33,566 nucleotides of DNA from Nostoc foliaceum FACHB-393 (GTDB lineage Bacteria; Cyanobacteriota; Cyanobacteriia; Cyanobacteriales; Nostocaceae). The DNA is taken from contig NZ_JACJTD010000068.1 in assembly GCF_014698505.1 (NCBI RefSeq), positions 1-33,566 on the forward strand, given 5' to 3'. The notes below the pieces were generated by a model. The model saw nothing but the letters and a program-made list of their open reading frames with translations. It was not told the DNA's origin and did not search any database. Positions 16,533 to 24,501 of this stretch are shown piece after piece (position 1 is the stretch's first letter; each line of letters opens with the position of its first letter). The translations under genes were made by a program, and so were the position numbers.

Positions 16533-17048
16533 ATGCAATTAGTCAAAATTCCCACAACAATCGACTTATATGCTGCGGCTTACAAACTGTTAAATATTCT
16601 TGGCCCAATTGCGGGAATATCAATAATTGTCGCTTCATCAACTATCGCCTACTTGCAAACTCGTCCCCAGCATTTACCCACAAAGCAGATGCTCACCTAC
16701 AATCATCGGACATTCAAGTTGGAAGTAGCCACCACACCTGTTGAATTAGAGAAGGGGCTGAAGTTTCGCAATCATTTGCCCGGCGATCGCGGGATGTTGT
16801 TTAATTTGGGCAAGGAATACAAAAATGTCCCCTTTTGGATGGAGCAAGTAAAAATCCCCCTAGACATCATTTTCATCAAGGATAGTATGGTGACGACGGT
16901 AATTTACAACGCTCCACCTTGTGCAAAAAATCCTTGTCCAATTTACAGGGGTAGTGTTGCTACTCAGGTTTTAGAACTGCCCTCTGGTGCTGTTAAAATT
17001 CAAGTCGGCGACAAGCTCAACATCCAGCCATTATCGGTTCCATACTGA
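16533..17048 (+). CDS. Membrane-anchored DUF192 protein
   Basis: The protein is 171 residues. Residues ~18-42 form one hydrophobic anchor (LNILGPIAGISIIVASSTIAY), leaving a periplasmic domain of ~125 residues. The domain carries the DUF192 hallmarks: a KLEVATTPVELEKGLKFR start (typically E-x-x-x-GLM-x-R), MLFNLG, the central FWMEQVKIPLDIIFIKD, and the late PSGAVKIQVGDKL. The family's biochemical role is not established. The ATG lies 3 bp after the stop of the AAA gene, so the two are almost certainly cotranscribed and may act together at the membrane. A cysteine pair (PPCAKNPCP, ~129-134) could form a disulphide. Confidence 0.8.
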   Translation: MQLVKIPTTIDLYAAAYKLLNILGPIAGISIIVASSTIAYLQTRPQHLPTKQMLTYNHRTFKLEVATTPVELEKGLKFRNHLPGDRGMLFNLGKEYKNVPFWMEQVKIPLDIIFIKDSMVTTVIYNAPPCAKNPCPIYRGSVATQVLELPSGAVKIQVGDKLNIQPLSVPY

Positions 17049-17521
17049 CCAAGCCCCGTTGGGGCGGTTATGAATTCACCGCAAACGAGTCGCACTACCC
17101 CCAATACGGTTCGGTGAAAGGTATTGGTATTGGTTTTGGATACATCCTTTACCCAATACCTGCAAAGCCATTCCCCAGACCACAAGGAAAGTAAAAAATG
17201 CTTATCTGAACCGTATTCGCACCACCCCACACCCTCCTGCTTGATGAGAAAACCAATAAAGGGAAAAAAGTCAATAGGCTATCTGGCGCTTATTTTTCTA
17301 ATTTTTCTTAATGAATACAAAATTGTATACCTATATAATTTAAAATACTGATAATAAACAGCTATAACATCTATATAAGCAGTCTAGTTGCTATATTTAC
17401 TGTAAAATAGATTGTATTAAATATTCTATGTAAGCAAAGGTACGGTTTTTTTTAGTACTTTAGTTTGTAGGTTTTGTGGGTGAAAACTCGAATAATATGC
17501 GTATCGTTTTAGGAGAACGAA
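17049..17521. other. 473-bp spacer with nested inverted repeats, leader of the conjugation cluster
   Basis: No gene is supported. Inverted repeats are gcccc/ggggc at 17053-17065 (no T-run, so a poor terminator), aatacggttc 17103-17112 with gaaccgtatt 17208-17217, and within them ggtattggt 17120-17128 facing acccaatacc 17151-17160. The nested pair would fold into a long stem-loop. The right part (17340-17500) is very AT-rich and probably holds the promoter of the conjugation genes. taggaga about 9 nt before ATG 17522 is a good ribosome site. Confidence 0.45.
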
Positions 17522-18127
17522 ATGCATACTTACGGCAACGAGACTGAAAGGTTTGTTAATACCGATACTGCTGCTGTACTGGCTTCAGGAAAAAAGAACA
17601 GCACGATAACAAATAGCACACTAGTGCTAATGGGAACGACGGGTGCGGCAATGATTGTGTCGATGTCAGTCCATAACATCCTCTTAGGTGGATTGATGAT
17701 TGCTACGGCGATCGCTATAGCACTACCAAAGCAATCTCAAGCTCTGTTGACTAATTTTGAGCAGATACAACGCAAGTATGGAGTCAATCTTTATGCGGTG
17801 TTGTTTACGATTTTGACGGTTGTTTGTCTACTTGACTTTGCTTCCTCGCCAGCCGATGCACAGTTTTTTAACACTGCTCAAACCTGGATGACTAATACCT
17901 TTGGTAATGCTGGGAACGGACAAACACAAGCAGTTGTAGCATTGTTCTTCAACGTATTAAGGGGTCTGTTCTTACTCTACGTAGGCATCAGCCTAGTCCG
18001 GGTTGTTCAAGCGGCCCGCAACGATGAAGATTGGCAAACATTAGCCAGAACTCCATTAATTATTGTCCTTTCAGTTTTTGTAGGAGATTTAGTTACTGGC
18101 TTGATTGTTGGTGGAGGTGCGGCATAA
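17522..18127 (+). CDS. VirB2-like pilin-type protein of the type IV secretion system
   Basis: The protein is 201 residues with several hydrophobic segments: ~31-68 (two), ~90-109, ~139-160 and ~178-198. After the third segment is SPADAQFF, a likely signal-peptidase site (A-D-A before Q, ~113). Cleavage there would leave an ~88-residue product with two membrane helices joined by a short basic turn (QAARNDEDWQ), the classic layout of VirB2/TrbC pilins, which form the conjugative pilus. The long N-terminal part ahead of the cleavage site, with extra hydrophobic helices, is unusual. The position before a VirB3-like gene and VirB4 supports the call. The ribosome site taggaga is strong, consistent with high expression of a pilin. 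Confidence 0.65.
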   Translation: MHTYGNETERFVNTDTAAVLASGKKNSTITNSTLVLMGTTGAAMIVSMSVHNILLGGLMIATAIAIALPKQSQALLTNFEQIQRKYGVNLYAVLFTILTVVCLLDFASSPADAQFFNTAQTWMTNTFGNAGNGQTQAVVALFFNVLRGLFLLYVGISLVRVVQAARNDEDWQTLARTPLIIVLSVFVGDLVTGLIVGGGAA

Positions 18128-18138
18128 CCAACAGTAAA

Positions 18139-18292
18139 CAGTTATCAGTAGAGAGTGATGTATTTATCTGCATCGTCAGAGTCCCCCATTTCTCACTCAT
18201 TAGTAGGTAACAGTTAGGGTCAAACTATTTGACTGAAACTGTGATAACTGATAACTGATTTAATACAGTCTTTTCATGCTGAAATAGTTTGA
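18139..18292. repeat. Two 11-bp inverted repeats in the virB2-virB3 spacer
   Basis: cagttatcagt (18139-18149) is the exact complement of actgataactg (18247-18257), and tcaaactattt (18220-18230) of aaatagtttga (18282-18292). The arms interleave, so the two hairpins are mutually exclusive. The second ends 4 bp before the VirB3-like ATG and would cover its ribosome site. The design could attenuate expression between pilin and downstream genes, or the sequences may simply be dispersed cyanobacterial repeats. Confidence 0.45.
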
Positions 18293-18296
18293 GATC

Positions 18297-18611
18297 ATGA
18301 AAAATGAAAATAAATTTCGGACTGTAAATAGAATTTTGGGAGACAGACCCAGATTAGGCCCATTTCCCGCCGACCAAATTTTTCCTTGGTCAGTAATAGG
18401 AGTAGTGAATGTATTTGTTGTTTCTTATACATTTCAAGCTGGATGGTTAGCAACTGGATTAAGTATTGCTTGGGGATGGGCAACATGGTGGGTAGTTTCT
18501 ACGAATAAAGATTTTTTGGGAAAATTTATCGGCGTACCACGAATTAGTAGAGGTTATATGCCTTTTAAAACATTGAAAAAGAATACAAAAATCAGAATTA
18601 AAAGGGAATAG
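18297..18611 (+). CDS. VirB3-like inner-membrane protein
   Basis: The protein is 104 residues: a basic N-terminus (NRILGDRPRLGPFPADQIFPW), one long or two closely spaced membrane helices at ~30-65 (WSVIGVVNVFVVSYTF and ATGLSIAWGWATWWVV), then a basic cytoplasmic tail. Small size, paired helices near the N-terminus and placement between the pilin and VirB4 genes fit VirB3/TrbD, which helps assemble the inner-membrane secretion channel with VirB4. Sequence identity to classical VirB3 is not obvious by eye, so the call leans on topology and gene order. The ATG at 18297 follows a hairpin arm directly and has no clear ribosome site. Confidence 0.6.
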   Translation: MKNENKFRTVNRILGDRPRLGPFPADQIFPWSVIGVVNVFVVSYTFQAGWLATGLSIAWGWATWWVVSTNKDFLGKFIGVPRISRGYMPFKTLKKNTKIRIKRE

Positions 18612-18933
18612 GTAACAGGCAACAGAGGAATTCCCAGAATTAAAGAAGTAGGTTGAGAGTCAAAATTCACTCCGTCAGGGGCGATGTCCTGAGCTTGTCG
18701 TAAAGCCTACGGCATAGCTACGCTTAGGGCGTAGCTTCTCCAAGAGTTGGGTCATAATTCAGGAATGTAATAGACCGAAAAAGCGGTGCTTCGTAGCATC
18801 TCCGGCTCTGCTCCTGAATTCTTCTTGAATTTCTCATTTTCTACCGTTCCCACTTAAGAGTTAAGAGTTCCCTATTTTGTAACAGTAAATAATTTGAATC
18901 ATCCAGCAATCGTAGATAATTTGTACCTTCATA
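18612..18933. repeat. Dispersed cyanobacterial-type palindromic repeats in the virB3-virB4 spacer
   Basis: A perfect stem agctacgc/gcgtagct (18716-18736) lies in a stretch (catagctacgcttagggcg) like the iterated repeats of Nostoc-type genomes. A 9-bp inverted repeat aattcagga (18756-18764) / tcctgaatt (18812-18820) encloses a second repeat block. ttaagagttaagagttccct (18854-18873) recurs exactly at 23671-23690. No gene is seen. GC content here is higher than in the flanking genes. Confidence 0.6.
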
Positions 18934-21756
18934 ATGAAAACTCCGAAACAATCTAAATATCCAGATAAATTAGGTAAGAAAACATTAGAAAAAGAGCAAA
19001 TTGAGTTTGCTAAAGTCTTGACTCCCTTTGAGGACATTATTCATTTAGCAGGGATTTGCAACTTGAATTTAGGCGGGAGAAAAGGCATAGGTGCATTGAT
19101 TCTCAAAAAAGGCGAATCTATTCAGATTAAATTTTGTTTTGATTGTTTAGGGATTCATCCGAATTTAGCCAATGAACAAATATTACCGATATTCGAGGGT
19201 ATAGAAGCCGGACTTAAGGAAATCCCAGAGCAAGAATCAATGACCATACATTTTGGTTCATTTACTTCGGATTATGAACGGCAACAAGAACTTAAGCAAA
19301 TTGAGAATACTTGTTCAGTCGAACAACTTAAACTCTTGATTCGTAGTGAAAGATTACGAATAAAAGGATTAACCAAAAGTGGAATCCGAAAAAACAAATT
19401 CTTGAGGTTATGGTGTACTTATACTGTTGCTTCTGATGAGGAACGAAATCAAGATTTTGTTGAGTCTATTATTAAACAATTGGAGAAATTATGGTACAAA
19501 TTCACTGGAGAGATTCACTACATTAATAATACCAAGATTGAAAATATTCTGCAAAATTCATTTAATGATGGTTTTCAATCATGGGAGAATTTGCTTAGTA
19601 ATAAGATGAAATTAGGGATTAAAGCTTTGAGTCCTGAAGAACTCTGGACGGTAATCTGGCAGCAATTTAACCATTCTCCACCAACAGCAATCCCAAATCC
19701 CTTAAAAATAGATGAAATAAATGGACTAATTGAAACCCAAACAAGTGATTTTCACATCCGGCATCATTTACTAGAAGATGAGCAGTCTTTACCATTTTTG
19801 GATCGTCAATGGGTAAAAATCCAAGATAAATATATTGGAGCGCTGAATTTTAGTCAAAAACCAGGGGGCTGGATAGACGAACAGGGACAACTAAGATATC
19901 TCTGGTCACTGATATCTAGAGATAGGATTTTCGATACTGAAATCATCTGTCAAGTTACGAAAGCTAACCAAGGAATCACAAAAACTAATCTGCAAAGACT
20001 AACTAAACAATCGATTACTTCTACGACATTATCCAGTGAGAAAGGTAATATTGATGTCAAGTCGGGACTGAATATTGAGTCAGCAGTAGAAGCCCAAAAG
20101 ACGATTTACAAAGGAAATGTTGTCGTACACACGGCTGTAGTTTTTCTGGTACACCGTCAATCAACACGCTCTTTAGATGAAGCTTGCCGTTACCTTGCGA
20201 GTTACTTCTTGCGTCCGGCGGCAGTTGACCGGGAGATAGAATACGCCTGGAAGACATGGTTGCAGTGTTGTCCATTTGTTTGGGAACCACTGTTAACCAA
20301 GCCTTTTAACCGCAGACTGCCATATTTTAGTTCAGAAGCACCAGGGCTGATGCCTTTGATTCGCACAGCCACAGGAGATCGGACTGGGTTTGAGTTAATT
20401 GCAGAAGAGGGCGGAACACCTGTATATCTAGACTTGTACCAAAATCACAAGAATCTAGCTGTTTTCGGTGCAACTCGTTCGGGGAAATCAGTACTGGTGG
20501 CTGGAATTCTTACACCAGCACTTGCCCAAGATATCCCAGTTGTCGCTTTAGATTACCCCAAACCAGATGGTACATCTACCTTCACTGACTACACTAATTT
20601 GTTGGGGAAAGACGGGGCTTACTTTGATATTTCTAAAGAATACAACAATCTTTTTGAGTTACCGAATTTGCAAGGGTTAGAACCAGAAATTATCAATGAA
20701 AGATTGAATGATTTCAAGGAGTTTTTGAAATCAGTGTTAATGACAATGGTGATTGGAACTAGCATGATTGGGGTTAGTCCTGGGATGATTACCAATATTG
20801 AATCAATCATTGCTTTAACATTAAAAATATTTTTCAACGATGATGAAATCAAAATGCGCTATAAGTTAGCGCTCTTATCAGGAGTGGGAACTAAGGCATG
20901 GACAGAAACTCCAACACTGCAAGACTTTTACAAATACTGTTCCCCAGCCTTTGTTAAATTAGATTCTATTGCCAGTAACAGTCGAGATATAATGTCAGCT
21001 TTAGAACAAATTCGACTGAGACTTAGTTACTGGTTAAGCACAAGAGTTGGACAGTCAATTTCTCGCCCTTCTAGTTTTAGAACTGATGCAAAATTACTTG
21101 TTTTTGCATTAAGAAATTTATCAAGTGAAGCGGATGCAGCCATCTTAGCTCTGAGCGCTTATGCTGCTGCACTCAGACGAGCGTTAGCATCGAAAGTCAG
21201 TATCTTCTTCCTCGATGAAGCACCAATCTTATTTCAATTTGAATCAATTGCAGATTTGATTGGTAGATTGTGTGCAAATGGTGCAAAAGCGGGAATTCGC
21301 GTAATCCTATCTGCCCAAGAGCCAGAGAGTATTTATCAAAGCAAGGCAGCATCTAAGATTTTTGCAAATATTGGGACTAGATTAGTCGGGAGGATACAAA
21401 CCTCAGCAGTAGACCCCTTCATAGATAGATTTAAATATCCTGCCGAAATCATTCGGGTTAACAGTACAGAAGCTTTCTATCCTCAAAAATCGGGGATTTA
21501 CTCTCAATGGTTGCTTGATGATAACGGTAAGCTCACTTTCTGCCGTTATTATCCTGCACACTGTTTACTGGCATCTGTTGCCAACAATCCCCATGAGCAA
21601 GAATTGCGGACTCTTTTTCTGAAAAATTATCAAGATAATCCTTTGTTAGGAATGGTCAGGTTTACTGAGGATTATATCAAAATGATTCGGTCAGAAGAAT
21701 TATCTGAGGAAGCTAAAAAACTGATGTTTCAATTACAAAAAACAAAGGTAGCTTAA
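18934..21756 (+). CDS. virB4: VirB4/TraC-family conjugation ATPase
   Basis: The protein is 940 residues, at the long end for VirB4. The N-terminal ~480 residues are the family's poorly conserved membrane-associated part. The ATPase domain shows Walker A GATRSGKS (512-519) and Walker B SIFFLDEAPILF (D761-E762), followed by ANGAKAGIRVILSAQEPESI, the typical motif III region of VirB4 (…A-R-x-x-G-hhhhhhxQ…). VirB4 energises assembly of the pilus and channel at the inner membrane. The gene follows VirB3-like and is linked to the next gene by only 2 bp, so those are coupled. The ATG at 18934 has no strong ribosome site. Confidence 0.88.
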   Translation: MKTPKQSKYPDKLGKKTLEKEQIEFAKVLTPFEDIIHLAGICNLNLGGRKGIGALILKKGESIQIKFCFDCLGIHPNLANEQILPIFEGIEAGLKEIPEQESMTIHFGSFTSDYERQQELKQIENTCSVEQLKLLIRSERLRIKGLTKSGIRKNKFLRLWCTYTVASDEERNQDFVESIIKQLEKLWYKFTGEIHYINNTKIENILQNSFNDGFQSWENLLSNKMKLGIKALSPEELWTVIWQQFNHSPPTAIPNPLKIDEINGLIETQTSDFHIRHHLLEDEQSLPFLDRQWVKIQDKYIGALNFSQKPGGWIDEQGQLRYLWSLISRDRIFDTEIICQVTKANQGITKTNLQRLTKQSITSTTLSSEKGNIDVKSGLNIESAVEAQKTIYKGNVVVHTAVVFLVHRQSTRSLDEACRYLASYFLRPAAVDREIEYAWKTWLQCCPFVWEPLLTKPFNRRLPYFSSEAPGLMPLIRTATGDRTGFELIAEEGGTPVYLDLYQNHKNLAVFGATRSGKSVLVAGILTPALAQDIPVVALDYPKPDGTSTFTDYTNLLGKDGAYFDISKEYNNLFELPNLQGLEPEIINERLNDFKEFLKSVLMTMVIGTSMIGVSPGMITNIESIIALTLKIFFNDDEIKMRYKLALLSGVGTKAWTETPTLQDFYKYCSPAFVKLDSIASNSRDIMSALEQIRLRLSYWLSTRVGQSISRPSSFRTDAKLLVFALRNLSSEADAAILALSAYAAALRRALASKVSIFFLDEAPILFQFESIADLIGRLCANGAKAGIRVILSAQEPESIYQSKAASKIFANIGTRLVGRIQTSAVDPFIDRFKYPAEIIRVNSTEAFYPQKSGIYSQWLLDDNGKLTFCRYYPAHCLLASVANNPHEQELRTLFLKNYQDNPLLGMVRFTEDYIKMIRSEELSEEAKKLMFQLQKTKVA

Positions 21757-21758
21757 CC

Positions 21759-22469
21759 ATGAAGAATCGTCAAAAAGTTGCTGTACTACTTTCTGCTACT
21801 GTAGTAAGTTTATTACTAGCTACACCCAGTTATGGATTAGTCATTAGTGATTTTTTTAGCTCTATAATTGATGATATTAAAGGTGAAGTAAGTCAGATCC
21901 AAACTTGGACAAAATCGCAAATAGATCAGAGTTGGGCTGGGATTAAAAAAGATGCTCAAGCTGCAATTGATAATACTGTCGGAGAGATGGGAGCGCCAGA
22001 TCCGATTGCTAGTAGCGATGAACTCAAAAATCGTATTGCTGATACTTACTCTTTACCAGTCGCTAAGGAAAAGGGGCAAGATTTAGAGCGAGAACTCACA
22101 AGAGCTTCAATCATCAGTGTTGTAGGTAAAACTGGGCAAGCAGATACATCTCAAAAAATAGAGAAAACAACACAAATAGCTCAAGACGCGAAAACCATTG
22201 CTGACCAAGCTCAAGACATGGATGCTTCTCAAAATGTCCTGAAAGCGATCGCCGCTCAAAATGGTCTGGTGGTTTCCATGTTGGCACAACAGCGCACTGA
22301 TTCATTGCAAGCAAGGCAGGATAATTCATACTCCAATCTCATGCTGACTCAAGTTGCAGAAAACACAGCAAATGCACGCAAAAAACAAGATTTGAATGAA
22401 TTAGGTACTCTTTCTTTGACTCATGAACTTATCGGTATATCTCGTTTAGATCCAACGCAAGAAAATTAA
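21759..22469 (+). CDS. VirB5/TrbJ-like exported protein
   Basis: The protein is 236 residues. Residues 1-26 are a signal peptide (MKNRQKVAVLLSATVVSLLL then A-T-P-S-Y-G). The mature part is almost entirely helical and polar, with coiled-coil character (~110-215; IEKTTQIAQDAKTIADQAQD, NSYSNLMLTQVAENTAN) and no cysteines. VirB5/TrbJ proteins are exported, mostly alpha-helical minor pilus components located at the pilus tip, and sit right after VirB4 in many clusters, as here. The gene starts 2 bp after the VirB4 stop. The call rests on position, signal peptide and helical make-up. Confidence 0.65.
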   Translation: MKNRQKVAVLLSATVVSLLLATPSYGLVISDFFSSIIDDIKGEVSQIQTWTKSQIDQSWAGIKKDAQAAIDNTVGEMGAPDPIASSDELKNRIADTYSLPVAKEKGQDLERELTRASIISVVGKTGQADTSQKIEKTTQIAQDAKTIADQAQDMDASQNVLKAIAAQNGLVVSMLAQQRTDSLQARQDNSYSNLMLTQVAENTANARKKQDLNELGTLSLTHELIGISRLDPTQEN

Positions 22470-22523
22470 CCAGGAGAGGAAACTCTTAACATCTTCCTGA
22501 TTCCTTATCATCAATTCACCCTT

Positions 22524-23642
22524 ATGCTTTCAAAAAATTACTTATTCGCTCAATCTCAGTTTGCTGGTGCAGATTTATTAGAACAAGCAAGTAAGACAGC
22601 AGATTTTATTGCTCAAGGTTTTAATCAGACTTGGGAAGAAACTATCACAGGTGATTTATATGCTGCTATGTGCAAAATCGGTGTATTATTCGCCGTTGCA
22701 ACATTTGTTTTTTTCATGGTTGAGTGGACAAAGAAAATGCTCTTAGGTGATGAACAACGTGCATACACAGATTTTATTTGGGTGTTGATAGTTATAGTAC
22801 TCCTAGCAAATAATGGCAAAGCTTTAGGAGCAGGTACTCTCGGAATCAGAAATTACATTAACAATACAAACCAATACATGCTAACACGTACAGCAAAAGG
22901 TATTGATTTAAGAGCTGCATATCAAAAAGCTTTGGGTGTAGAAGCGGTGCGTGGAGCTATTGCGAAAGAAATAGAAAATTGCAAAACCTCGTCTTTGAGT
23001 CCAGAAGAATCTGTTAAATGTTTATCGGACGCTAAGAATAGACTTCAACAAGACTATCCGAGTTATTTTACTGGTGAAAGCGGCCCGTTTTCGTGGGTCA
23101 TTCAAAAAATAGACAGAATTATTCAAGCTCCAATAGAGGCAATTAAAGGTGGGGCTAATCCTATACAAGTAATACTTTCCCCTTTCAGTGCTTATATTGG
23201 TTCTTCGGTCATCGAAATTGTTTCGATTGTACTGATTGGGTTGAACGGAGCTTACCAATGGGCGATTGAACTAACGATGTTGTTAACAGCACTTCTCGGC
23301 CCTTTAGCTGTAGGTGGTTCTTTGTTACCTTATGGTGGAAAAGCAATTTTTACTTGGCTTACGGGTTATTTCGCTGTAGGAATGGCAAAACTTTGTTTCA
23401 ACGTAATTGCCGGATTAGCCGGACAATTGATTGCTACTTCTAGAGCAGATCAACCTCTATTCTTTCTTTTTACAATTGGGATTTTTGCTCCTTTCTTAGC
23501 AACTGGATTAGCTGCTGGTGGTGGTTTAGCTGTACTTCAACAAATCAACAAAGCGGCTGAAACCTATAGCACAATCGCTATTGATGCTACTAAAGCTATA
23601 ACAACATCTGGTGGCAGTTTAGTATCAAAATTCAGTAAATAG
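22524..23642 (+). CDS. VirB6/TrbL-like polytopic membrane protein
   Basis: The protein is 372 residues with at least five hydrophobic segments: ~51-68 (IGVLFAVATFVFFMVEW), ~83-98 (VLIVIVLLANNG), ~233-262 (IEIVSIVLIGLNGAYQWAIEL), ~258-285 and ~287-350 (FAVGMAKLCFNVIAGLAGQL, LFFLFTIGIFAPFLATGLAA). A long soluble loop (~105-210) contains CKTSSLSPEESVKC, two cysteines that may pair. Polytopic proteins of this form after VirB5 are VirB6/TrbL, the inner-membrane pore of the secretion channel. The gene is 54 bp from VirB5-like and 67 bp from VirB8-like. Confidence 0.7.
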   Translation: MLSKNYLFAQSQFAGADLLEQASKTADFIAQGFNQTWEETITGDLYAAMCKIGVLFAVATFVFFMVEWTKKMLLGDEQRAYTDFIWVLIVIVLLANNGKALGAGTLGIRNYINNTNQYMLTRTAKGIDLRAAYQKALGVEAVRGAIAKEIENCKTSSLSPEESVKCLSDAKNRLQQDYPSYFTGESGPFSWVIQKIDRIIQAPIEAIKGGANPIQVILSPFSAYIGSSVIEIVSIVLIGLNGAYQWAIELTMLLTALLGPLAVGGSLLPYGGKAIFTWLTGYFAVGMAKLCFNVIAGLAGQLIATSRADQPLFFLFTIGIFAPFLATGLAAGGGLAVLQQINKAAETYSTIAIDATKAITTSGGSLVSKFSK

Positions 23643-23655
23643 AGGTAATAGCTAT

Positions 23656-23690
23656 ATTAAGAGTTCTCTATTAAGAGTTAAGAGTTCCCT
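23656..23690. repeat. TTAAGAG/TTCCCT dispersed repeat upstream of the VirB8-like gene
   Basis: The spacer is attaagagttctcta followed by ttaagagttaagagttccct. The latter 20 bases are identical to 18854-18873, upstream of VirB4, and resemble gttaaaagttccttattccct at ~29892-29912, upstream of the relaxase-like gene. It ends 19 bp before the ATG at 23710. Confidence 0.6.
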
Positions 23691-23709
23691 CTTCACCAAT
23701 AATCTAACA

Positions 23710-24501
23710 ATGTTTAATACAAAGAATGGTACAAAGGCAAAACCAGAGCCGTTACAGCTTCTGCAATATAACAAATCTGTCCCAACTAGAATCGGAATAA
23801 TTTCACTAGCTGGATTTTCGATGGCTTTGTTCTCTTTATTACTACAAATCCTTAATTATGGGGCAGTCAGTAGTTTAGGTAAAAAGCAGTTAGCGCTAGT
23901 ACAATTGTCATCAGGAGAATCAGTCGTTGCCCAAGCAGTAGAGCCGAATGAACGCTCAGATGAAGTTATTAAAAAGTTTATTTCTAACACATTTATCAAG
24001 ATGTTTAACTGGGATGGACTTGTTCAAACTTTTAATGAAAAAGGAGAACCCATTACTAAACAAGATGCTGGTATAGATGTAGGTAGAATTGAACGTTCTA
24101 ATGGCAGAGTAACTACTTCTTCTTATGAAGCTGCTTATGCAATCAGTGAAAAGCATGATTTTCGGACAGCATTTTTGCGTAAGCTAGCTCAAATGACCCC
24201 AGCAGGGGTATTTAACGGTGATACACAAGTATCTTTGATTCCCCGCTTCATTTCATCACCTCGCAAAATTAAAGATGGTCAATGGTCAGTAGATTTAGTA
24301 GCTACTCTCGTTACTTTTACAAGAGTTGATAATGCAGGCAAAGGTATACCCTTTAACAAAACTATTACTGTAGAAGCCATTAGTACACCGCAAAACATCC
24401 CTAATGATACTACTGCTCTGGCAAAGAAAATATATCAAGTCAGGCAAGCTGGATTAGAAATTACGCAAATCGTCGATTTAAATTTGGCTAACAGACAATG
24501 A
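23710..24501 (+). CDS. VirB8-like inner-membrane channel protein
   Basis: The protein is 263 residues: a cytoplasmic N-terminus, one membrane helix at ~28-50 (IGIISLAGFSMALFSLLLQIL) and a ~200-residue periplasmic domain with a mixed alpha/beta pattern (helix FISNTFIKMFNW, later strands WSVDLVATLVTFTR and NKTITVEAI). This bitopic plan and the gene order between VirB6 and VirB10 fit VirB8/TrbF, which nucleates the inner-membrane part of the channel. Its last four bases overlap the start of the VirB10 gene (ATGA), indicating translational coupling. Confidence 0.65.
   Translation: MFNTKNGTKAKPEPLQLLQYNKSVPTRIGIISLAGFSMALFSLLLQILNYGAVSSLGKKQLALVQLSSGESVVAQAVEPNERSDEVIKKFISNTFIKMFNWDGLVQTFNEKGEPITKQDAGIDVGRIERSNGRVTTSSYEAAYAISEKHDFRTAFLRKLAQMTPAGVFNGDTQVSLIPRFISSPRKIKDGQWSVDLVATLVTFTRVDNAGKGIPFNKTITVEAISTPQNIPNDTTALAKKIYQVRQAGLEITQIVDLNLANRQ

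Noticed and set aside
17053..17065. gcccc/ggggc hairpin as intrinsic terminator after the DUF192 gene
   Set aside because: Only five base pairs and no following T-run.
17124..17351. 75-codon frame with a hydrophobic tail
   Set aside because: TTG start, no ribosome site, and it overlaps inverted repeats; the hydrophobic end is just the AT-rich leader read through.
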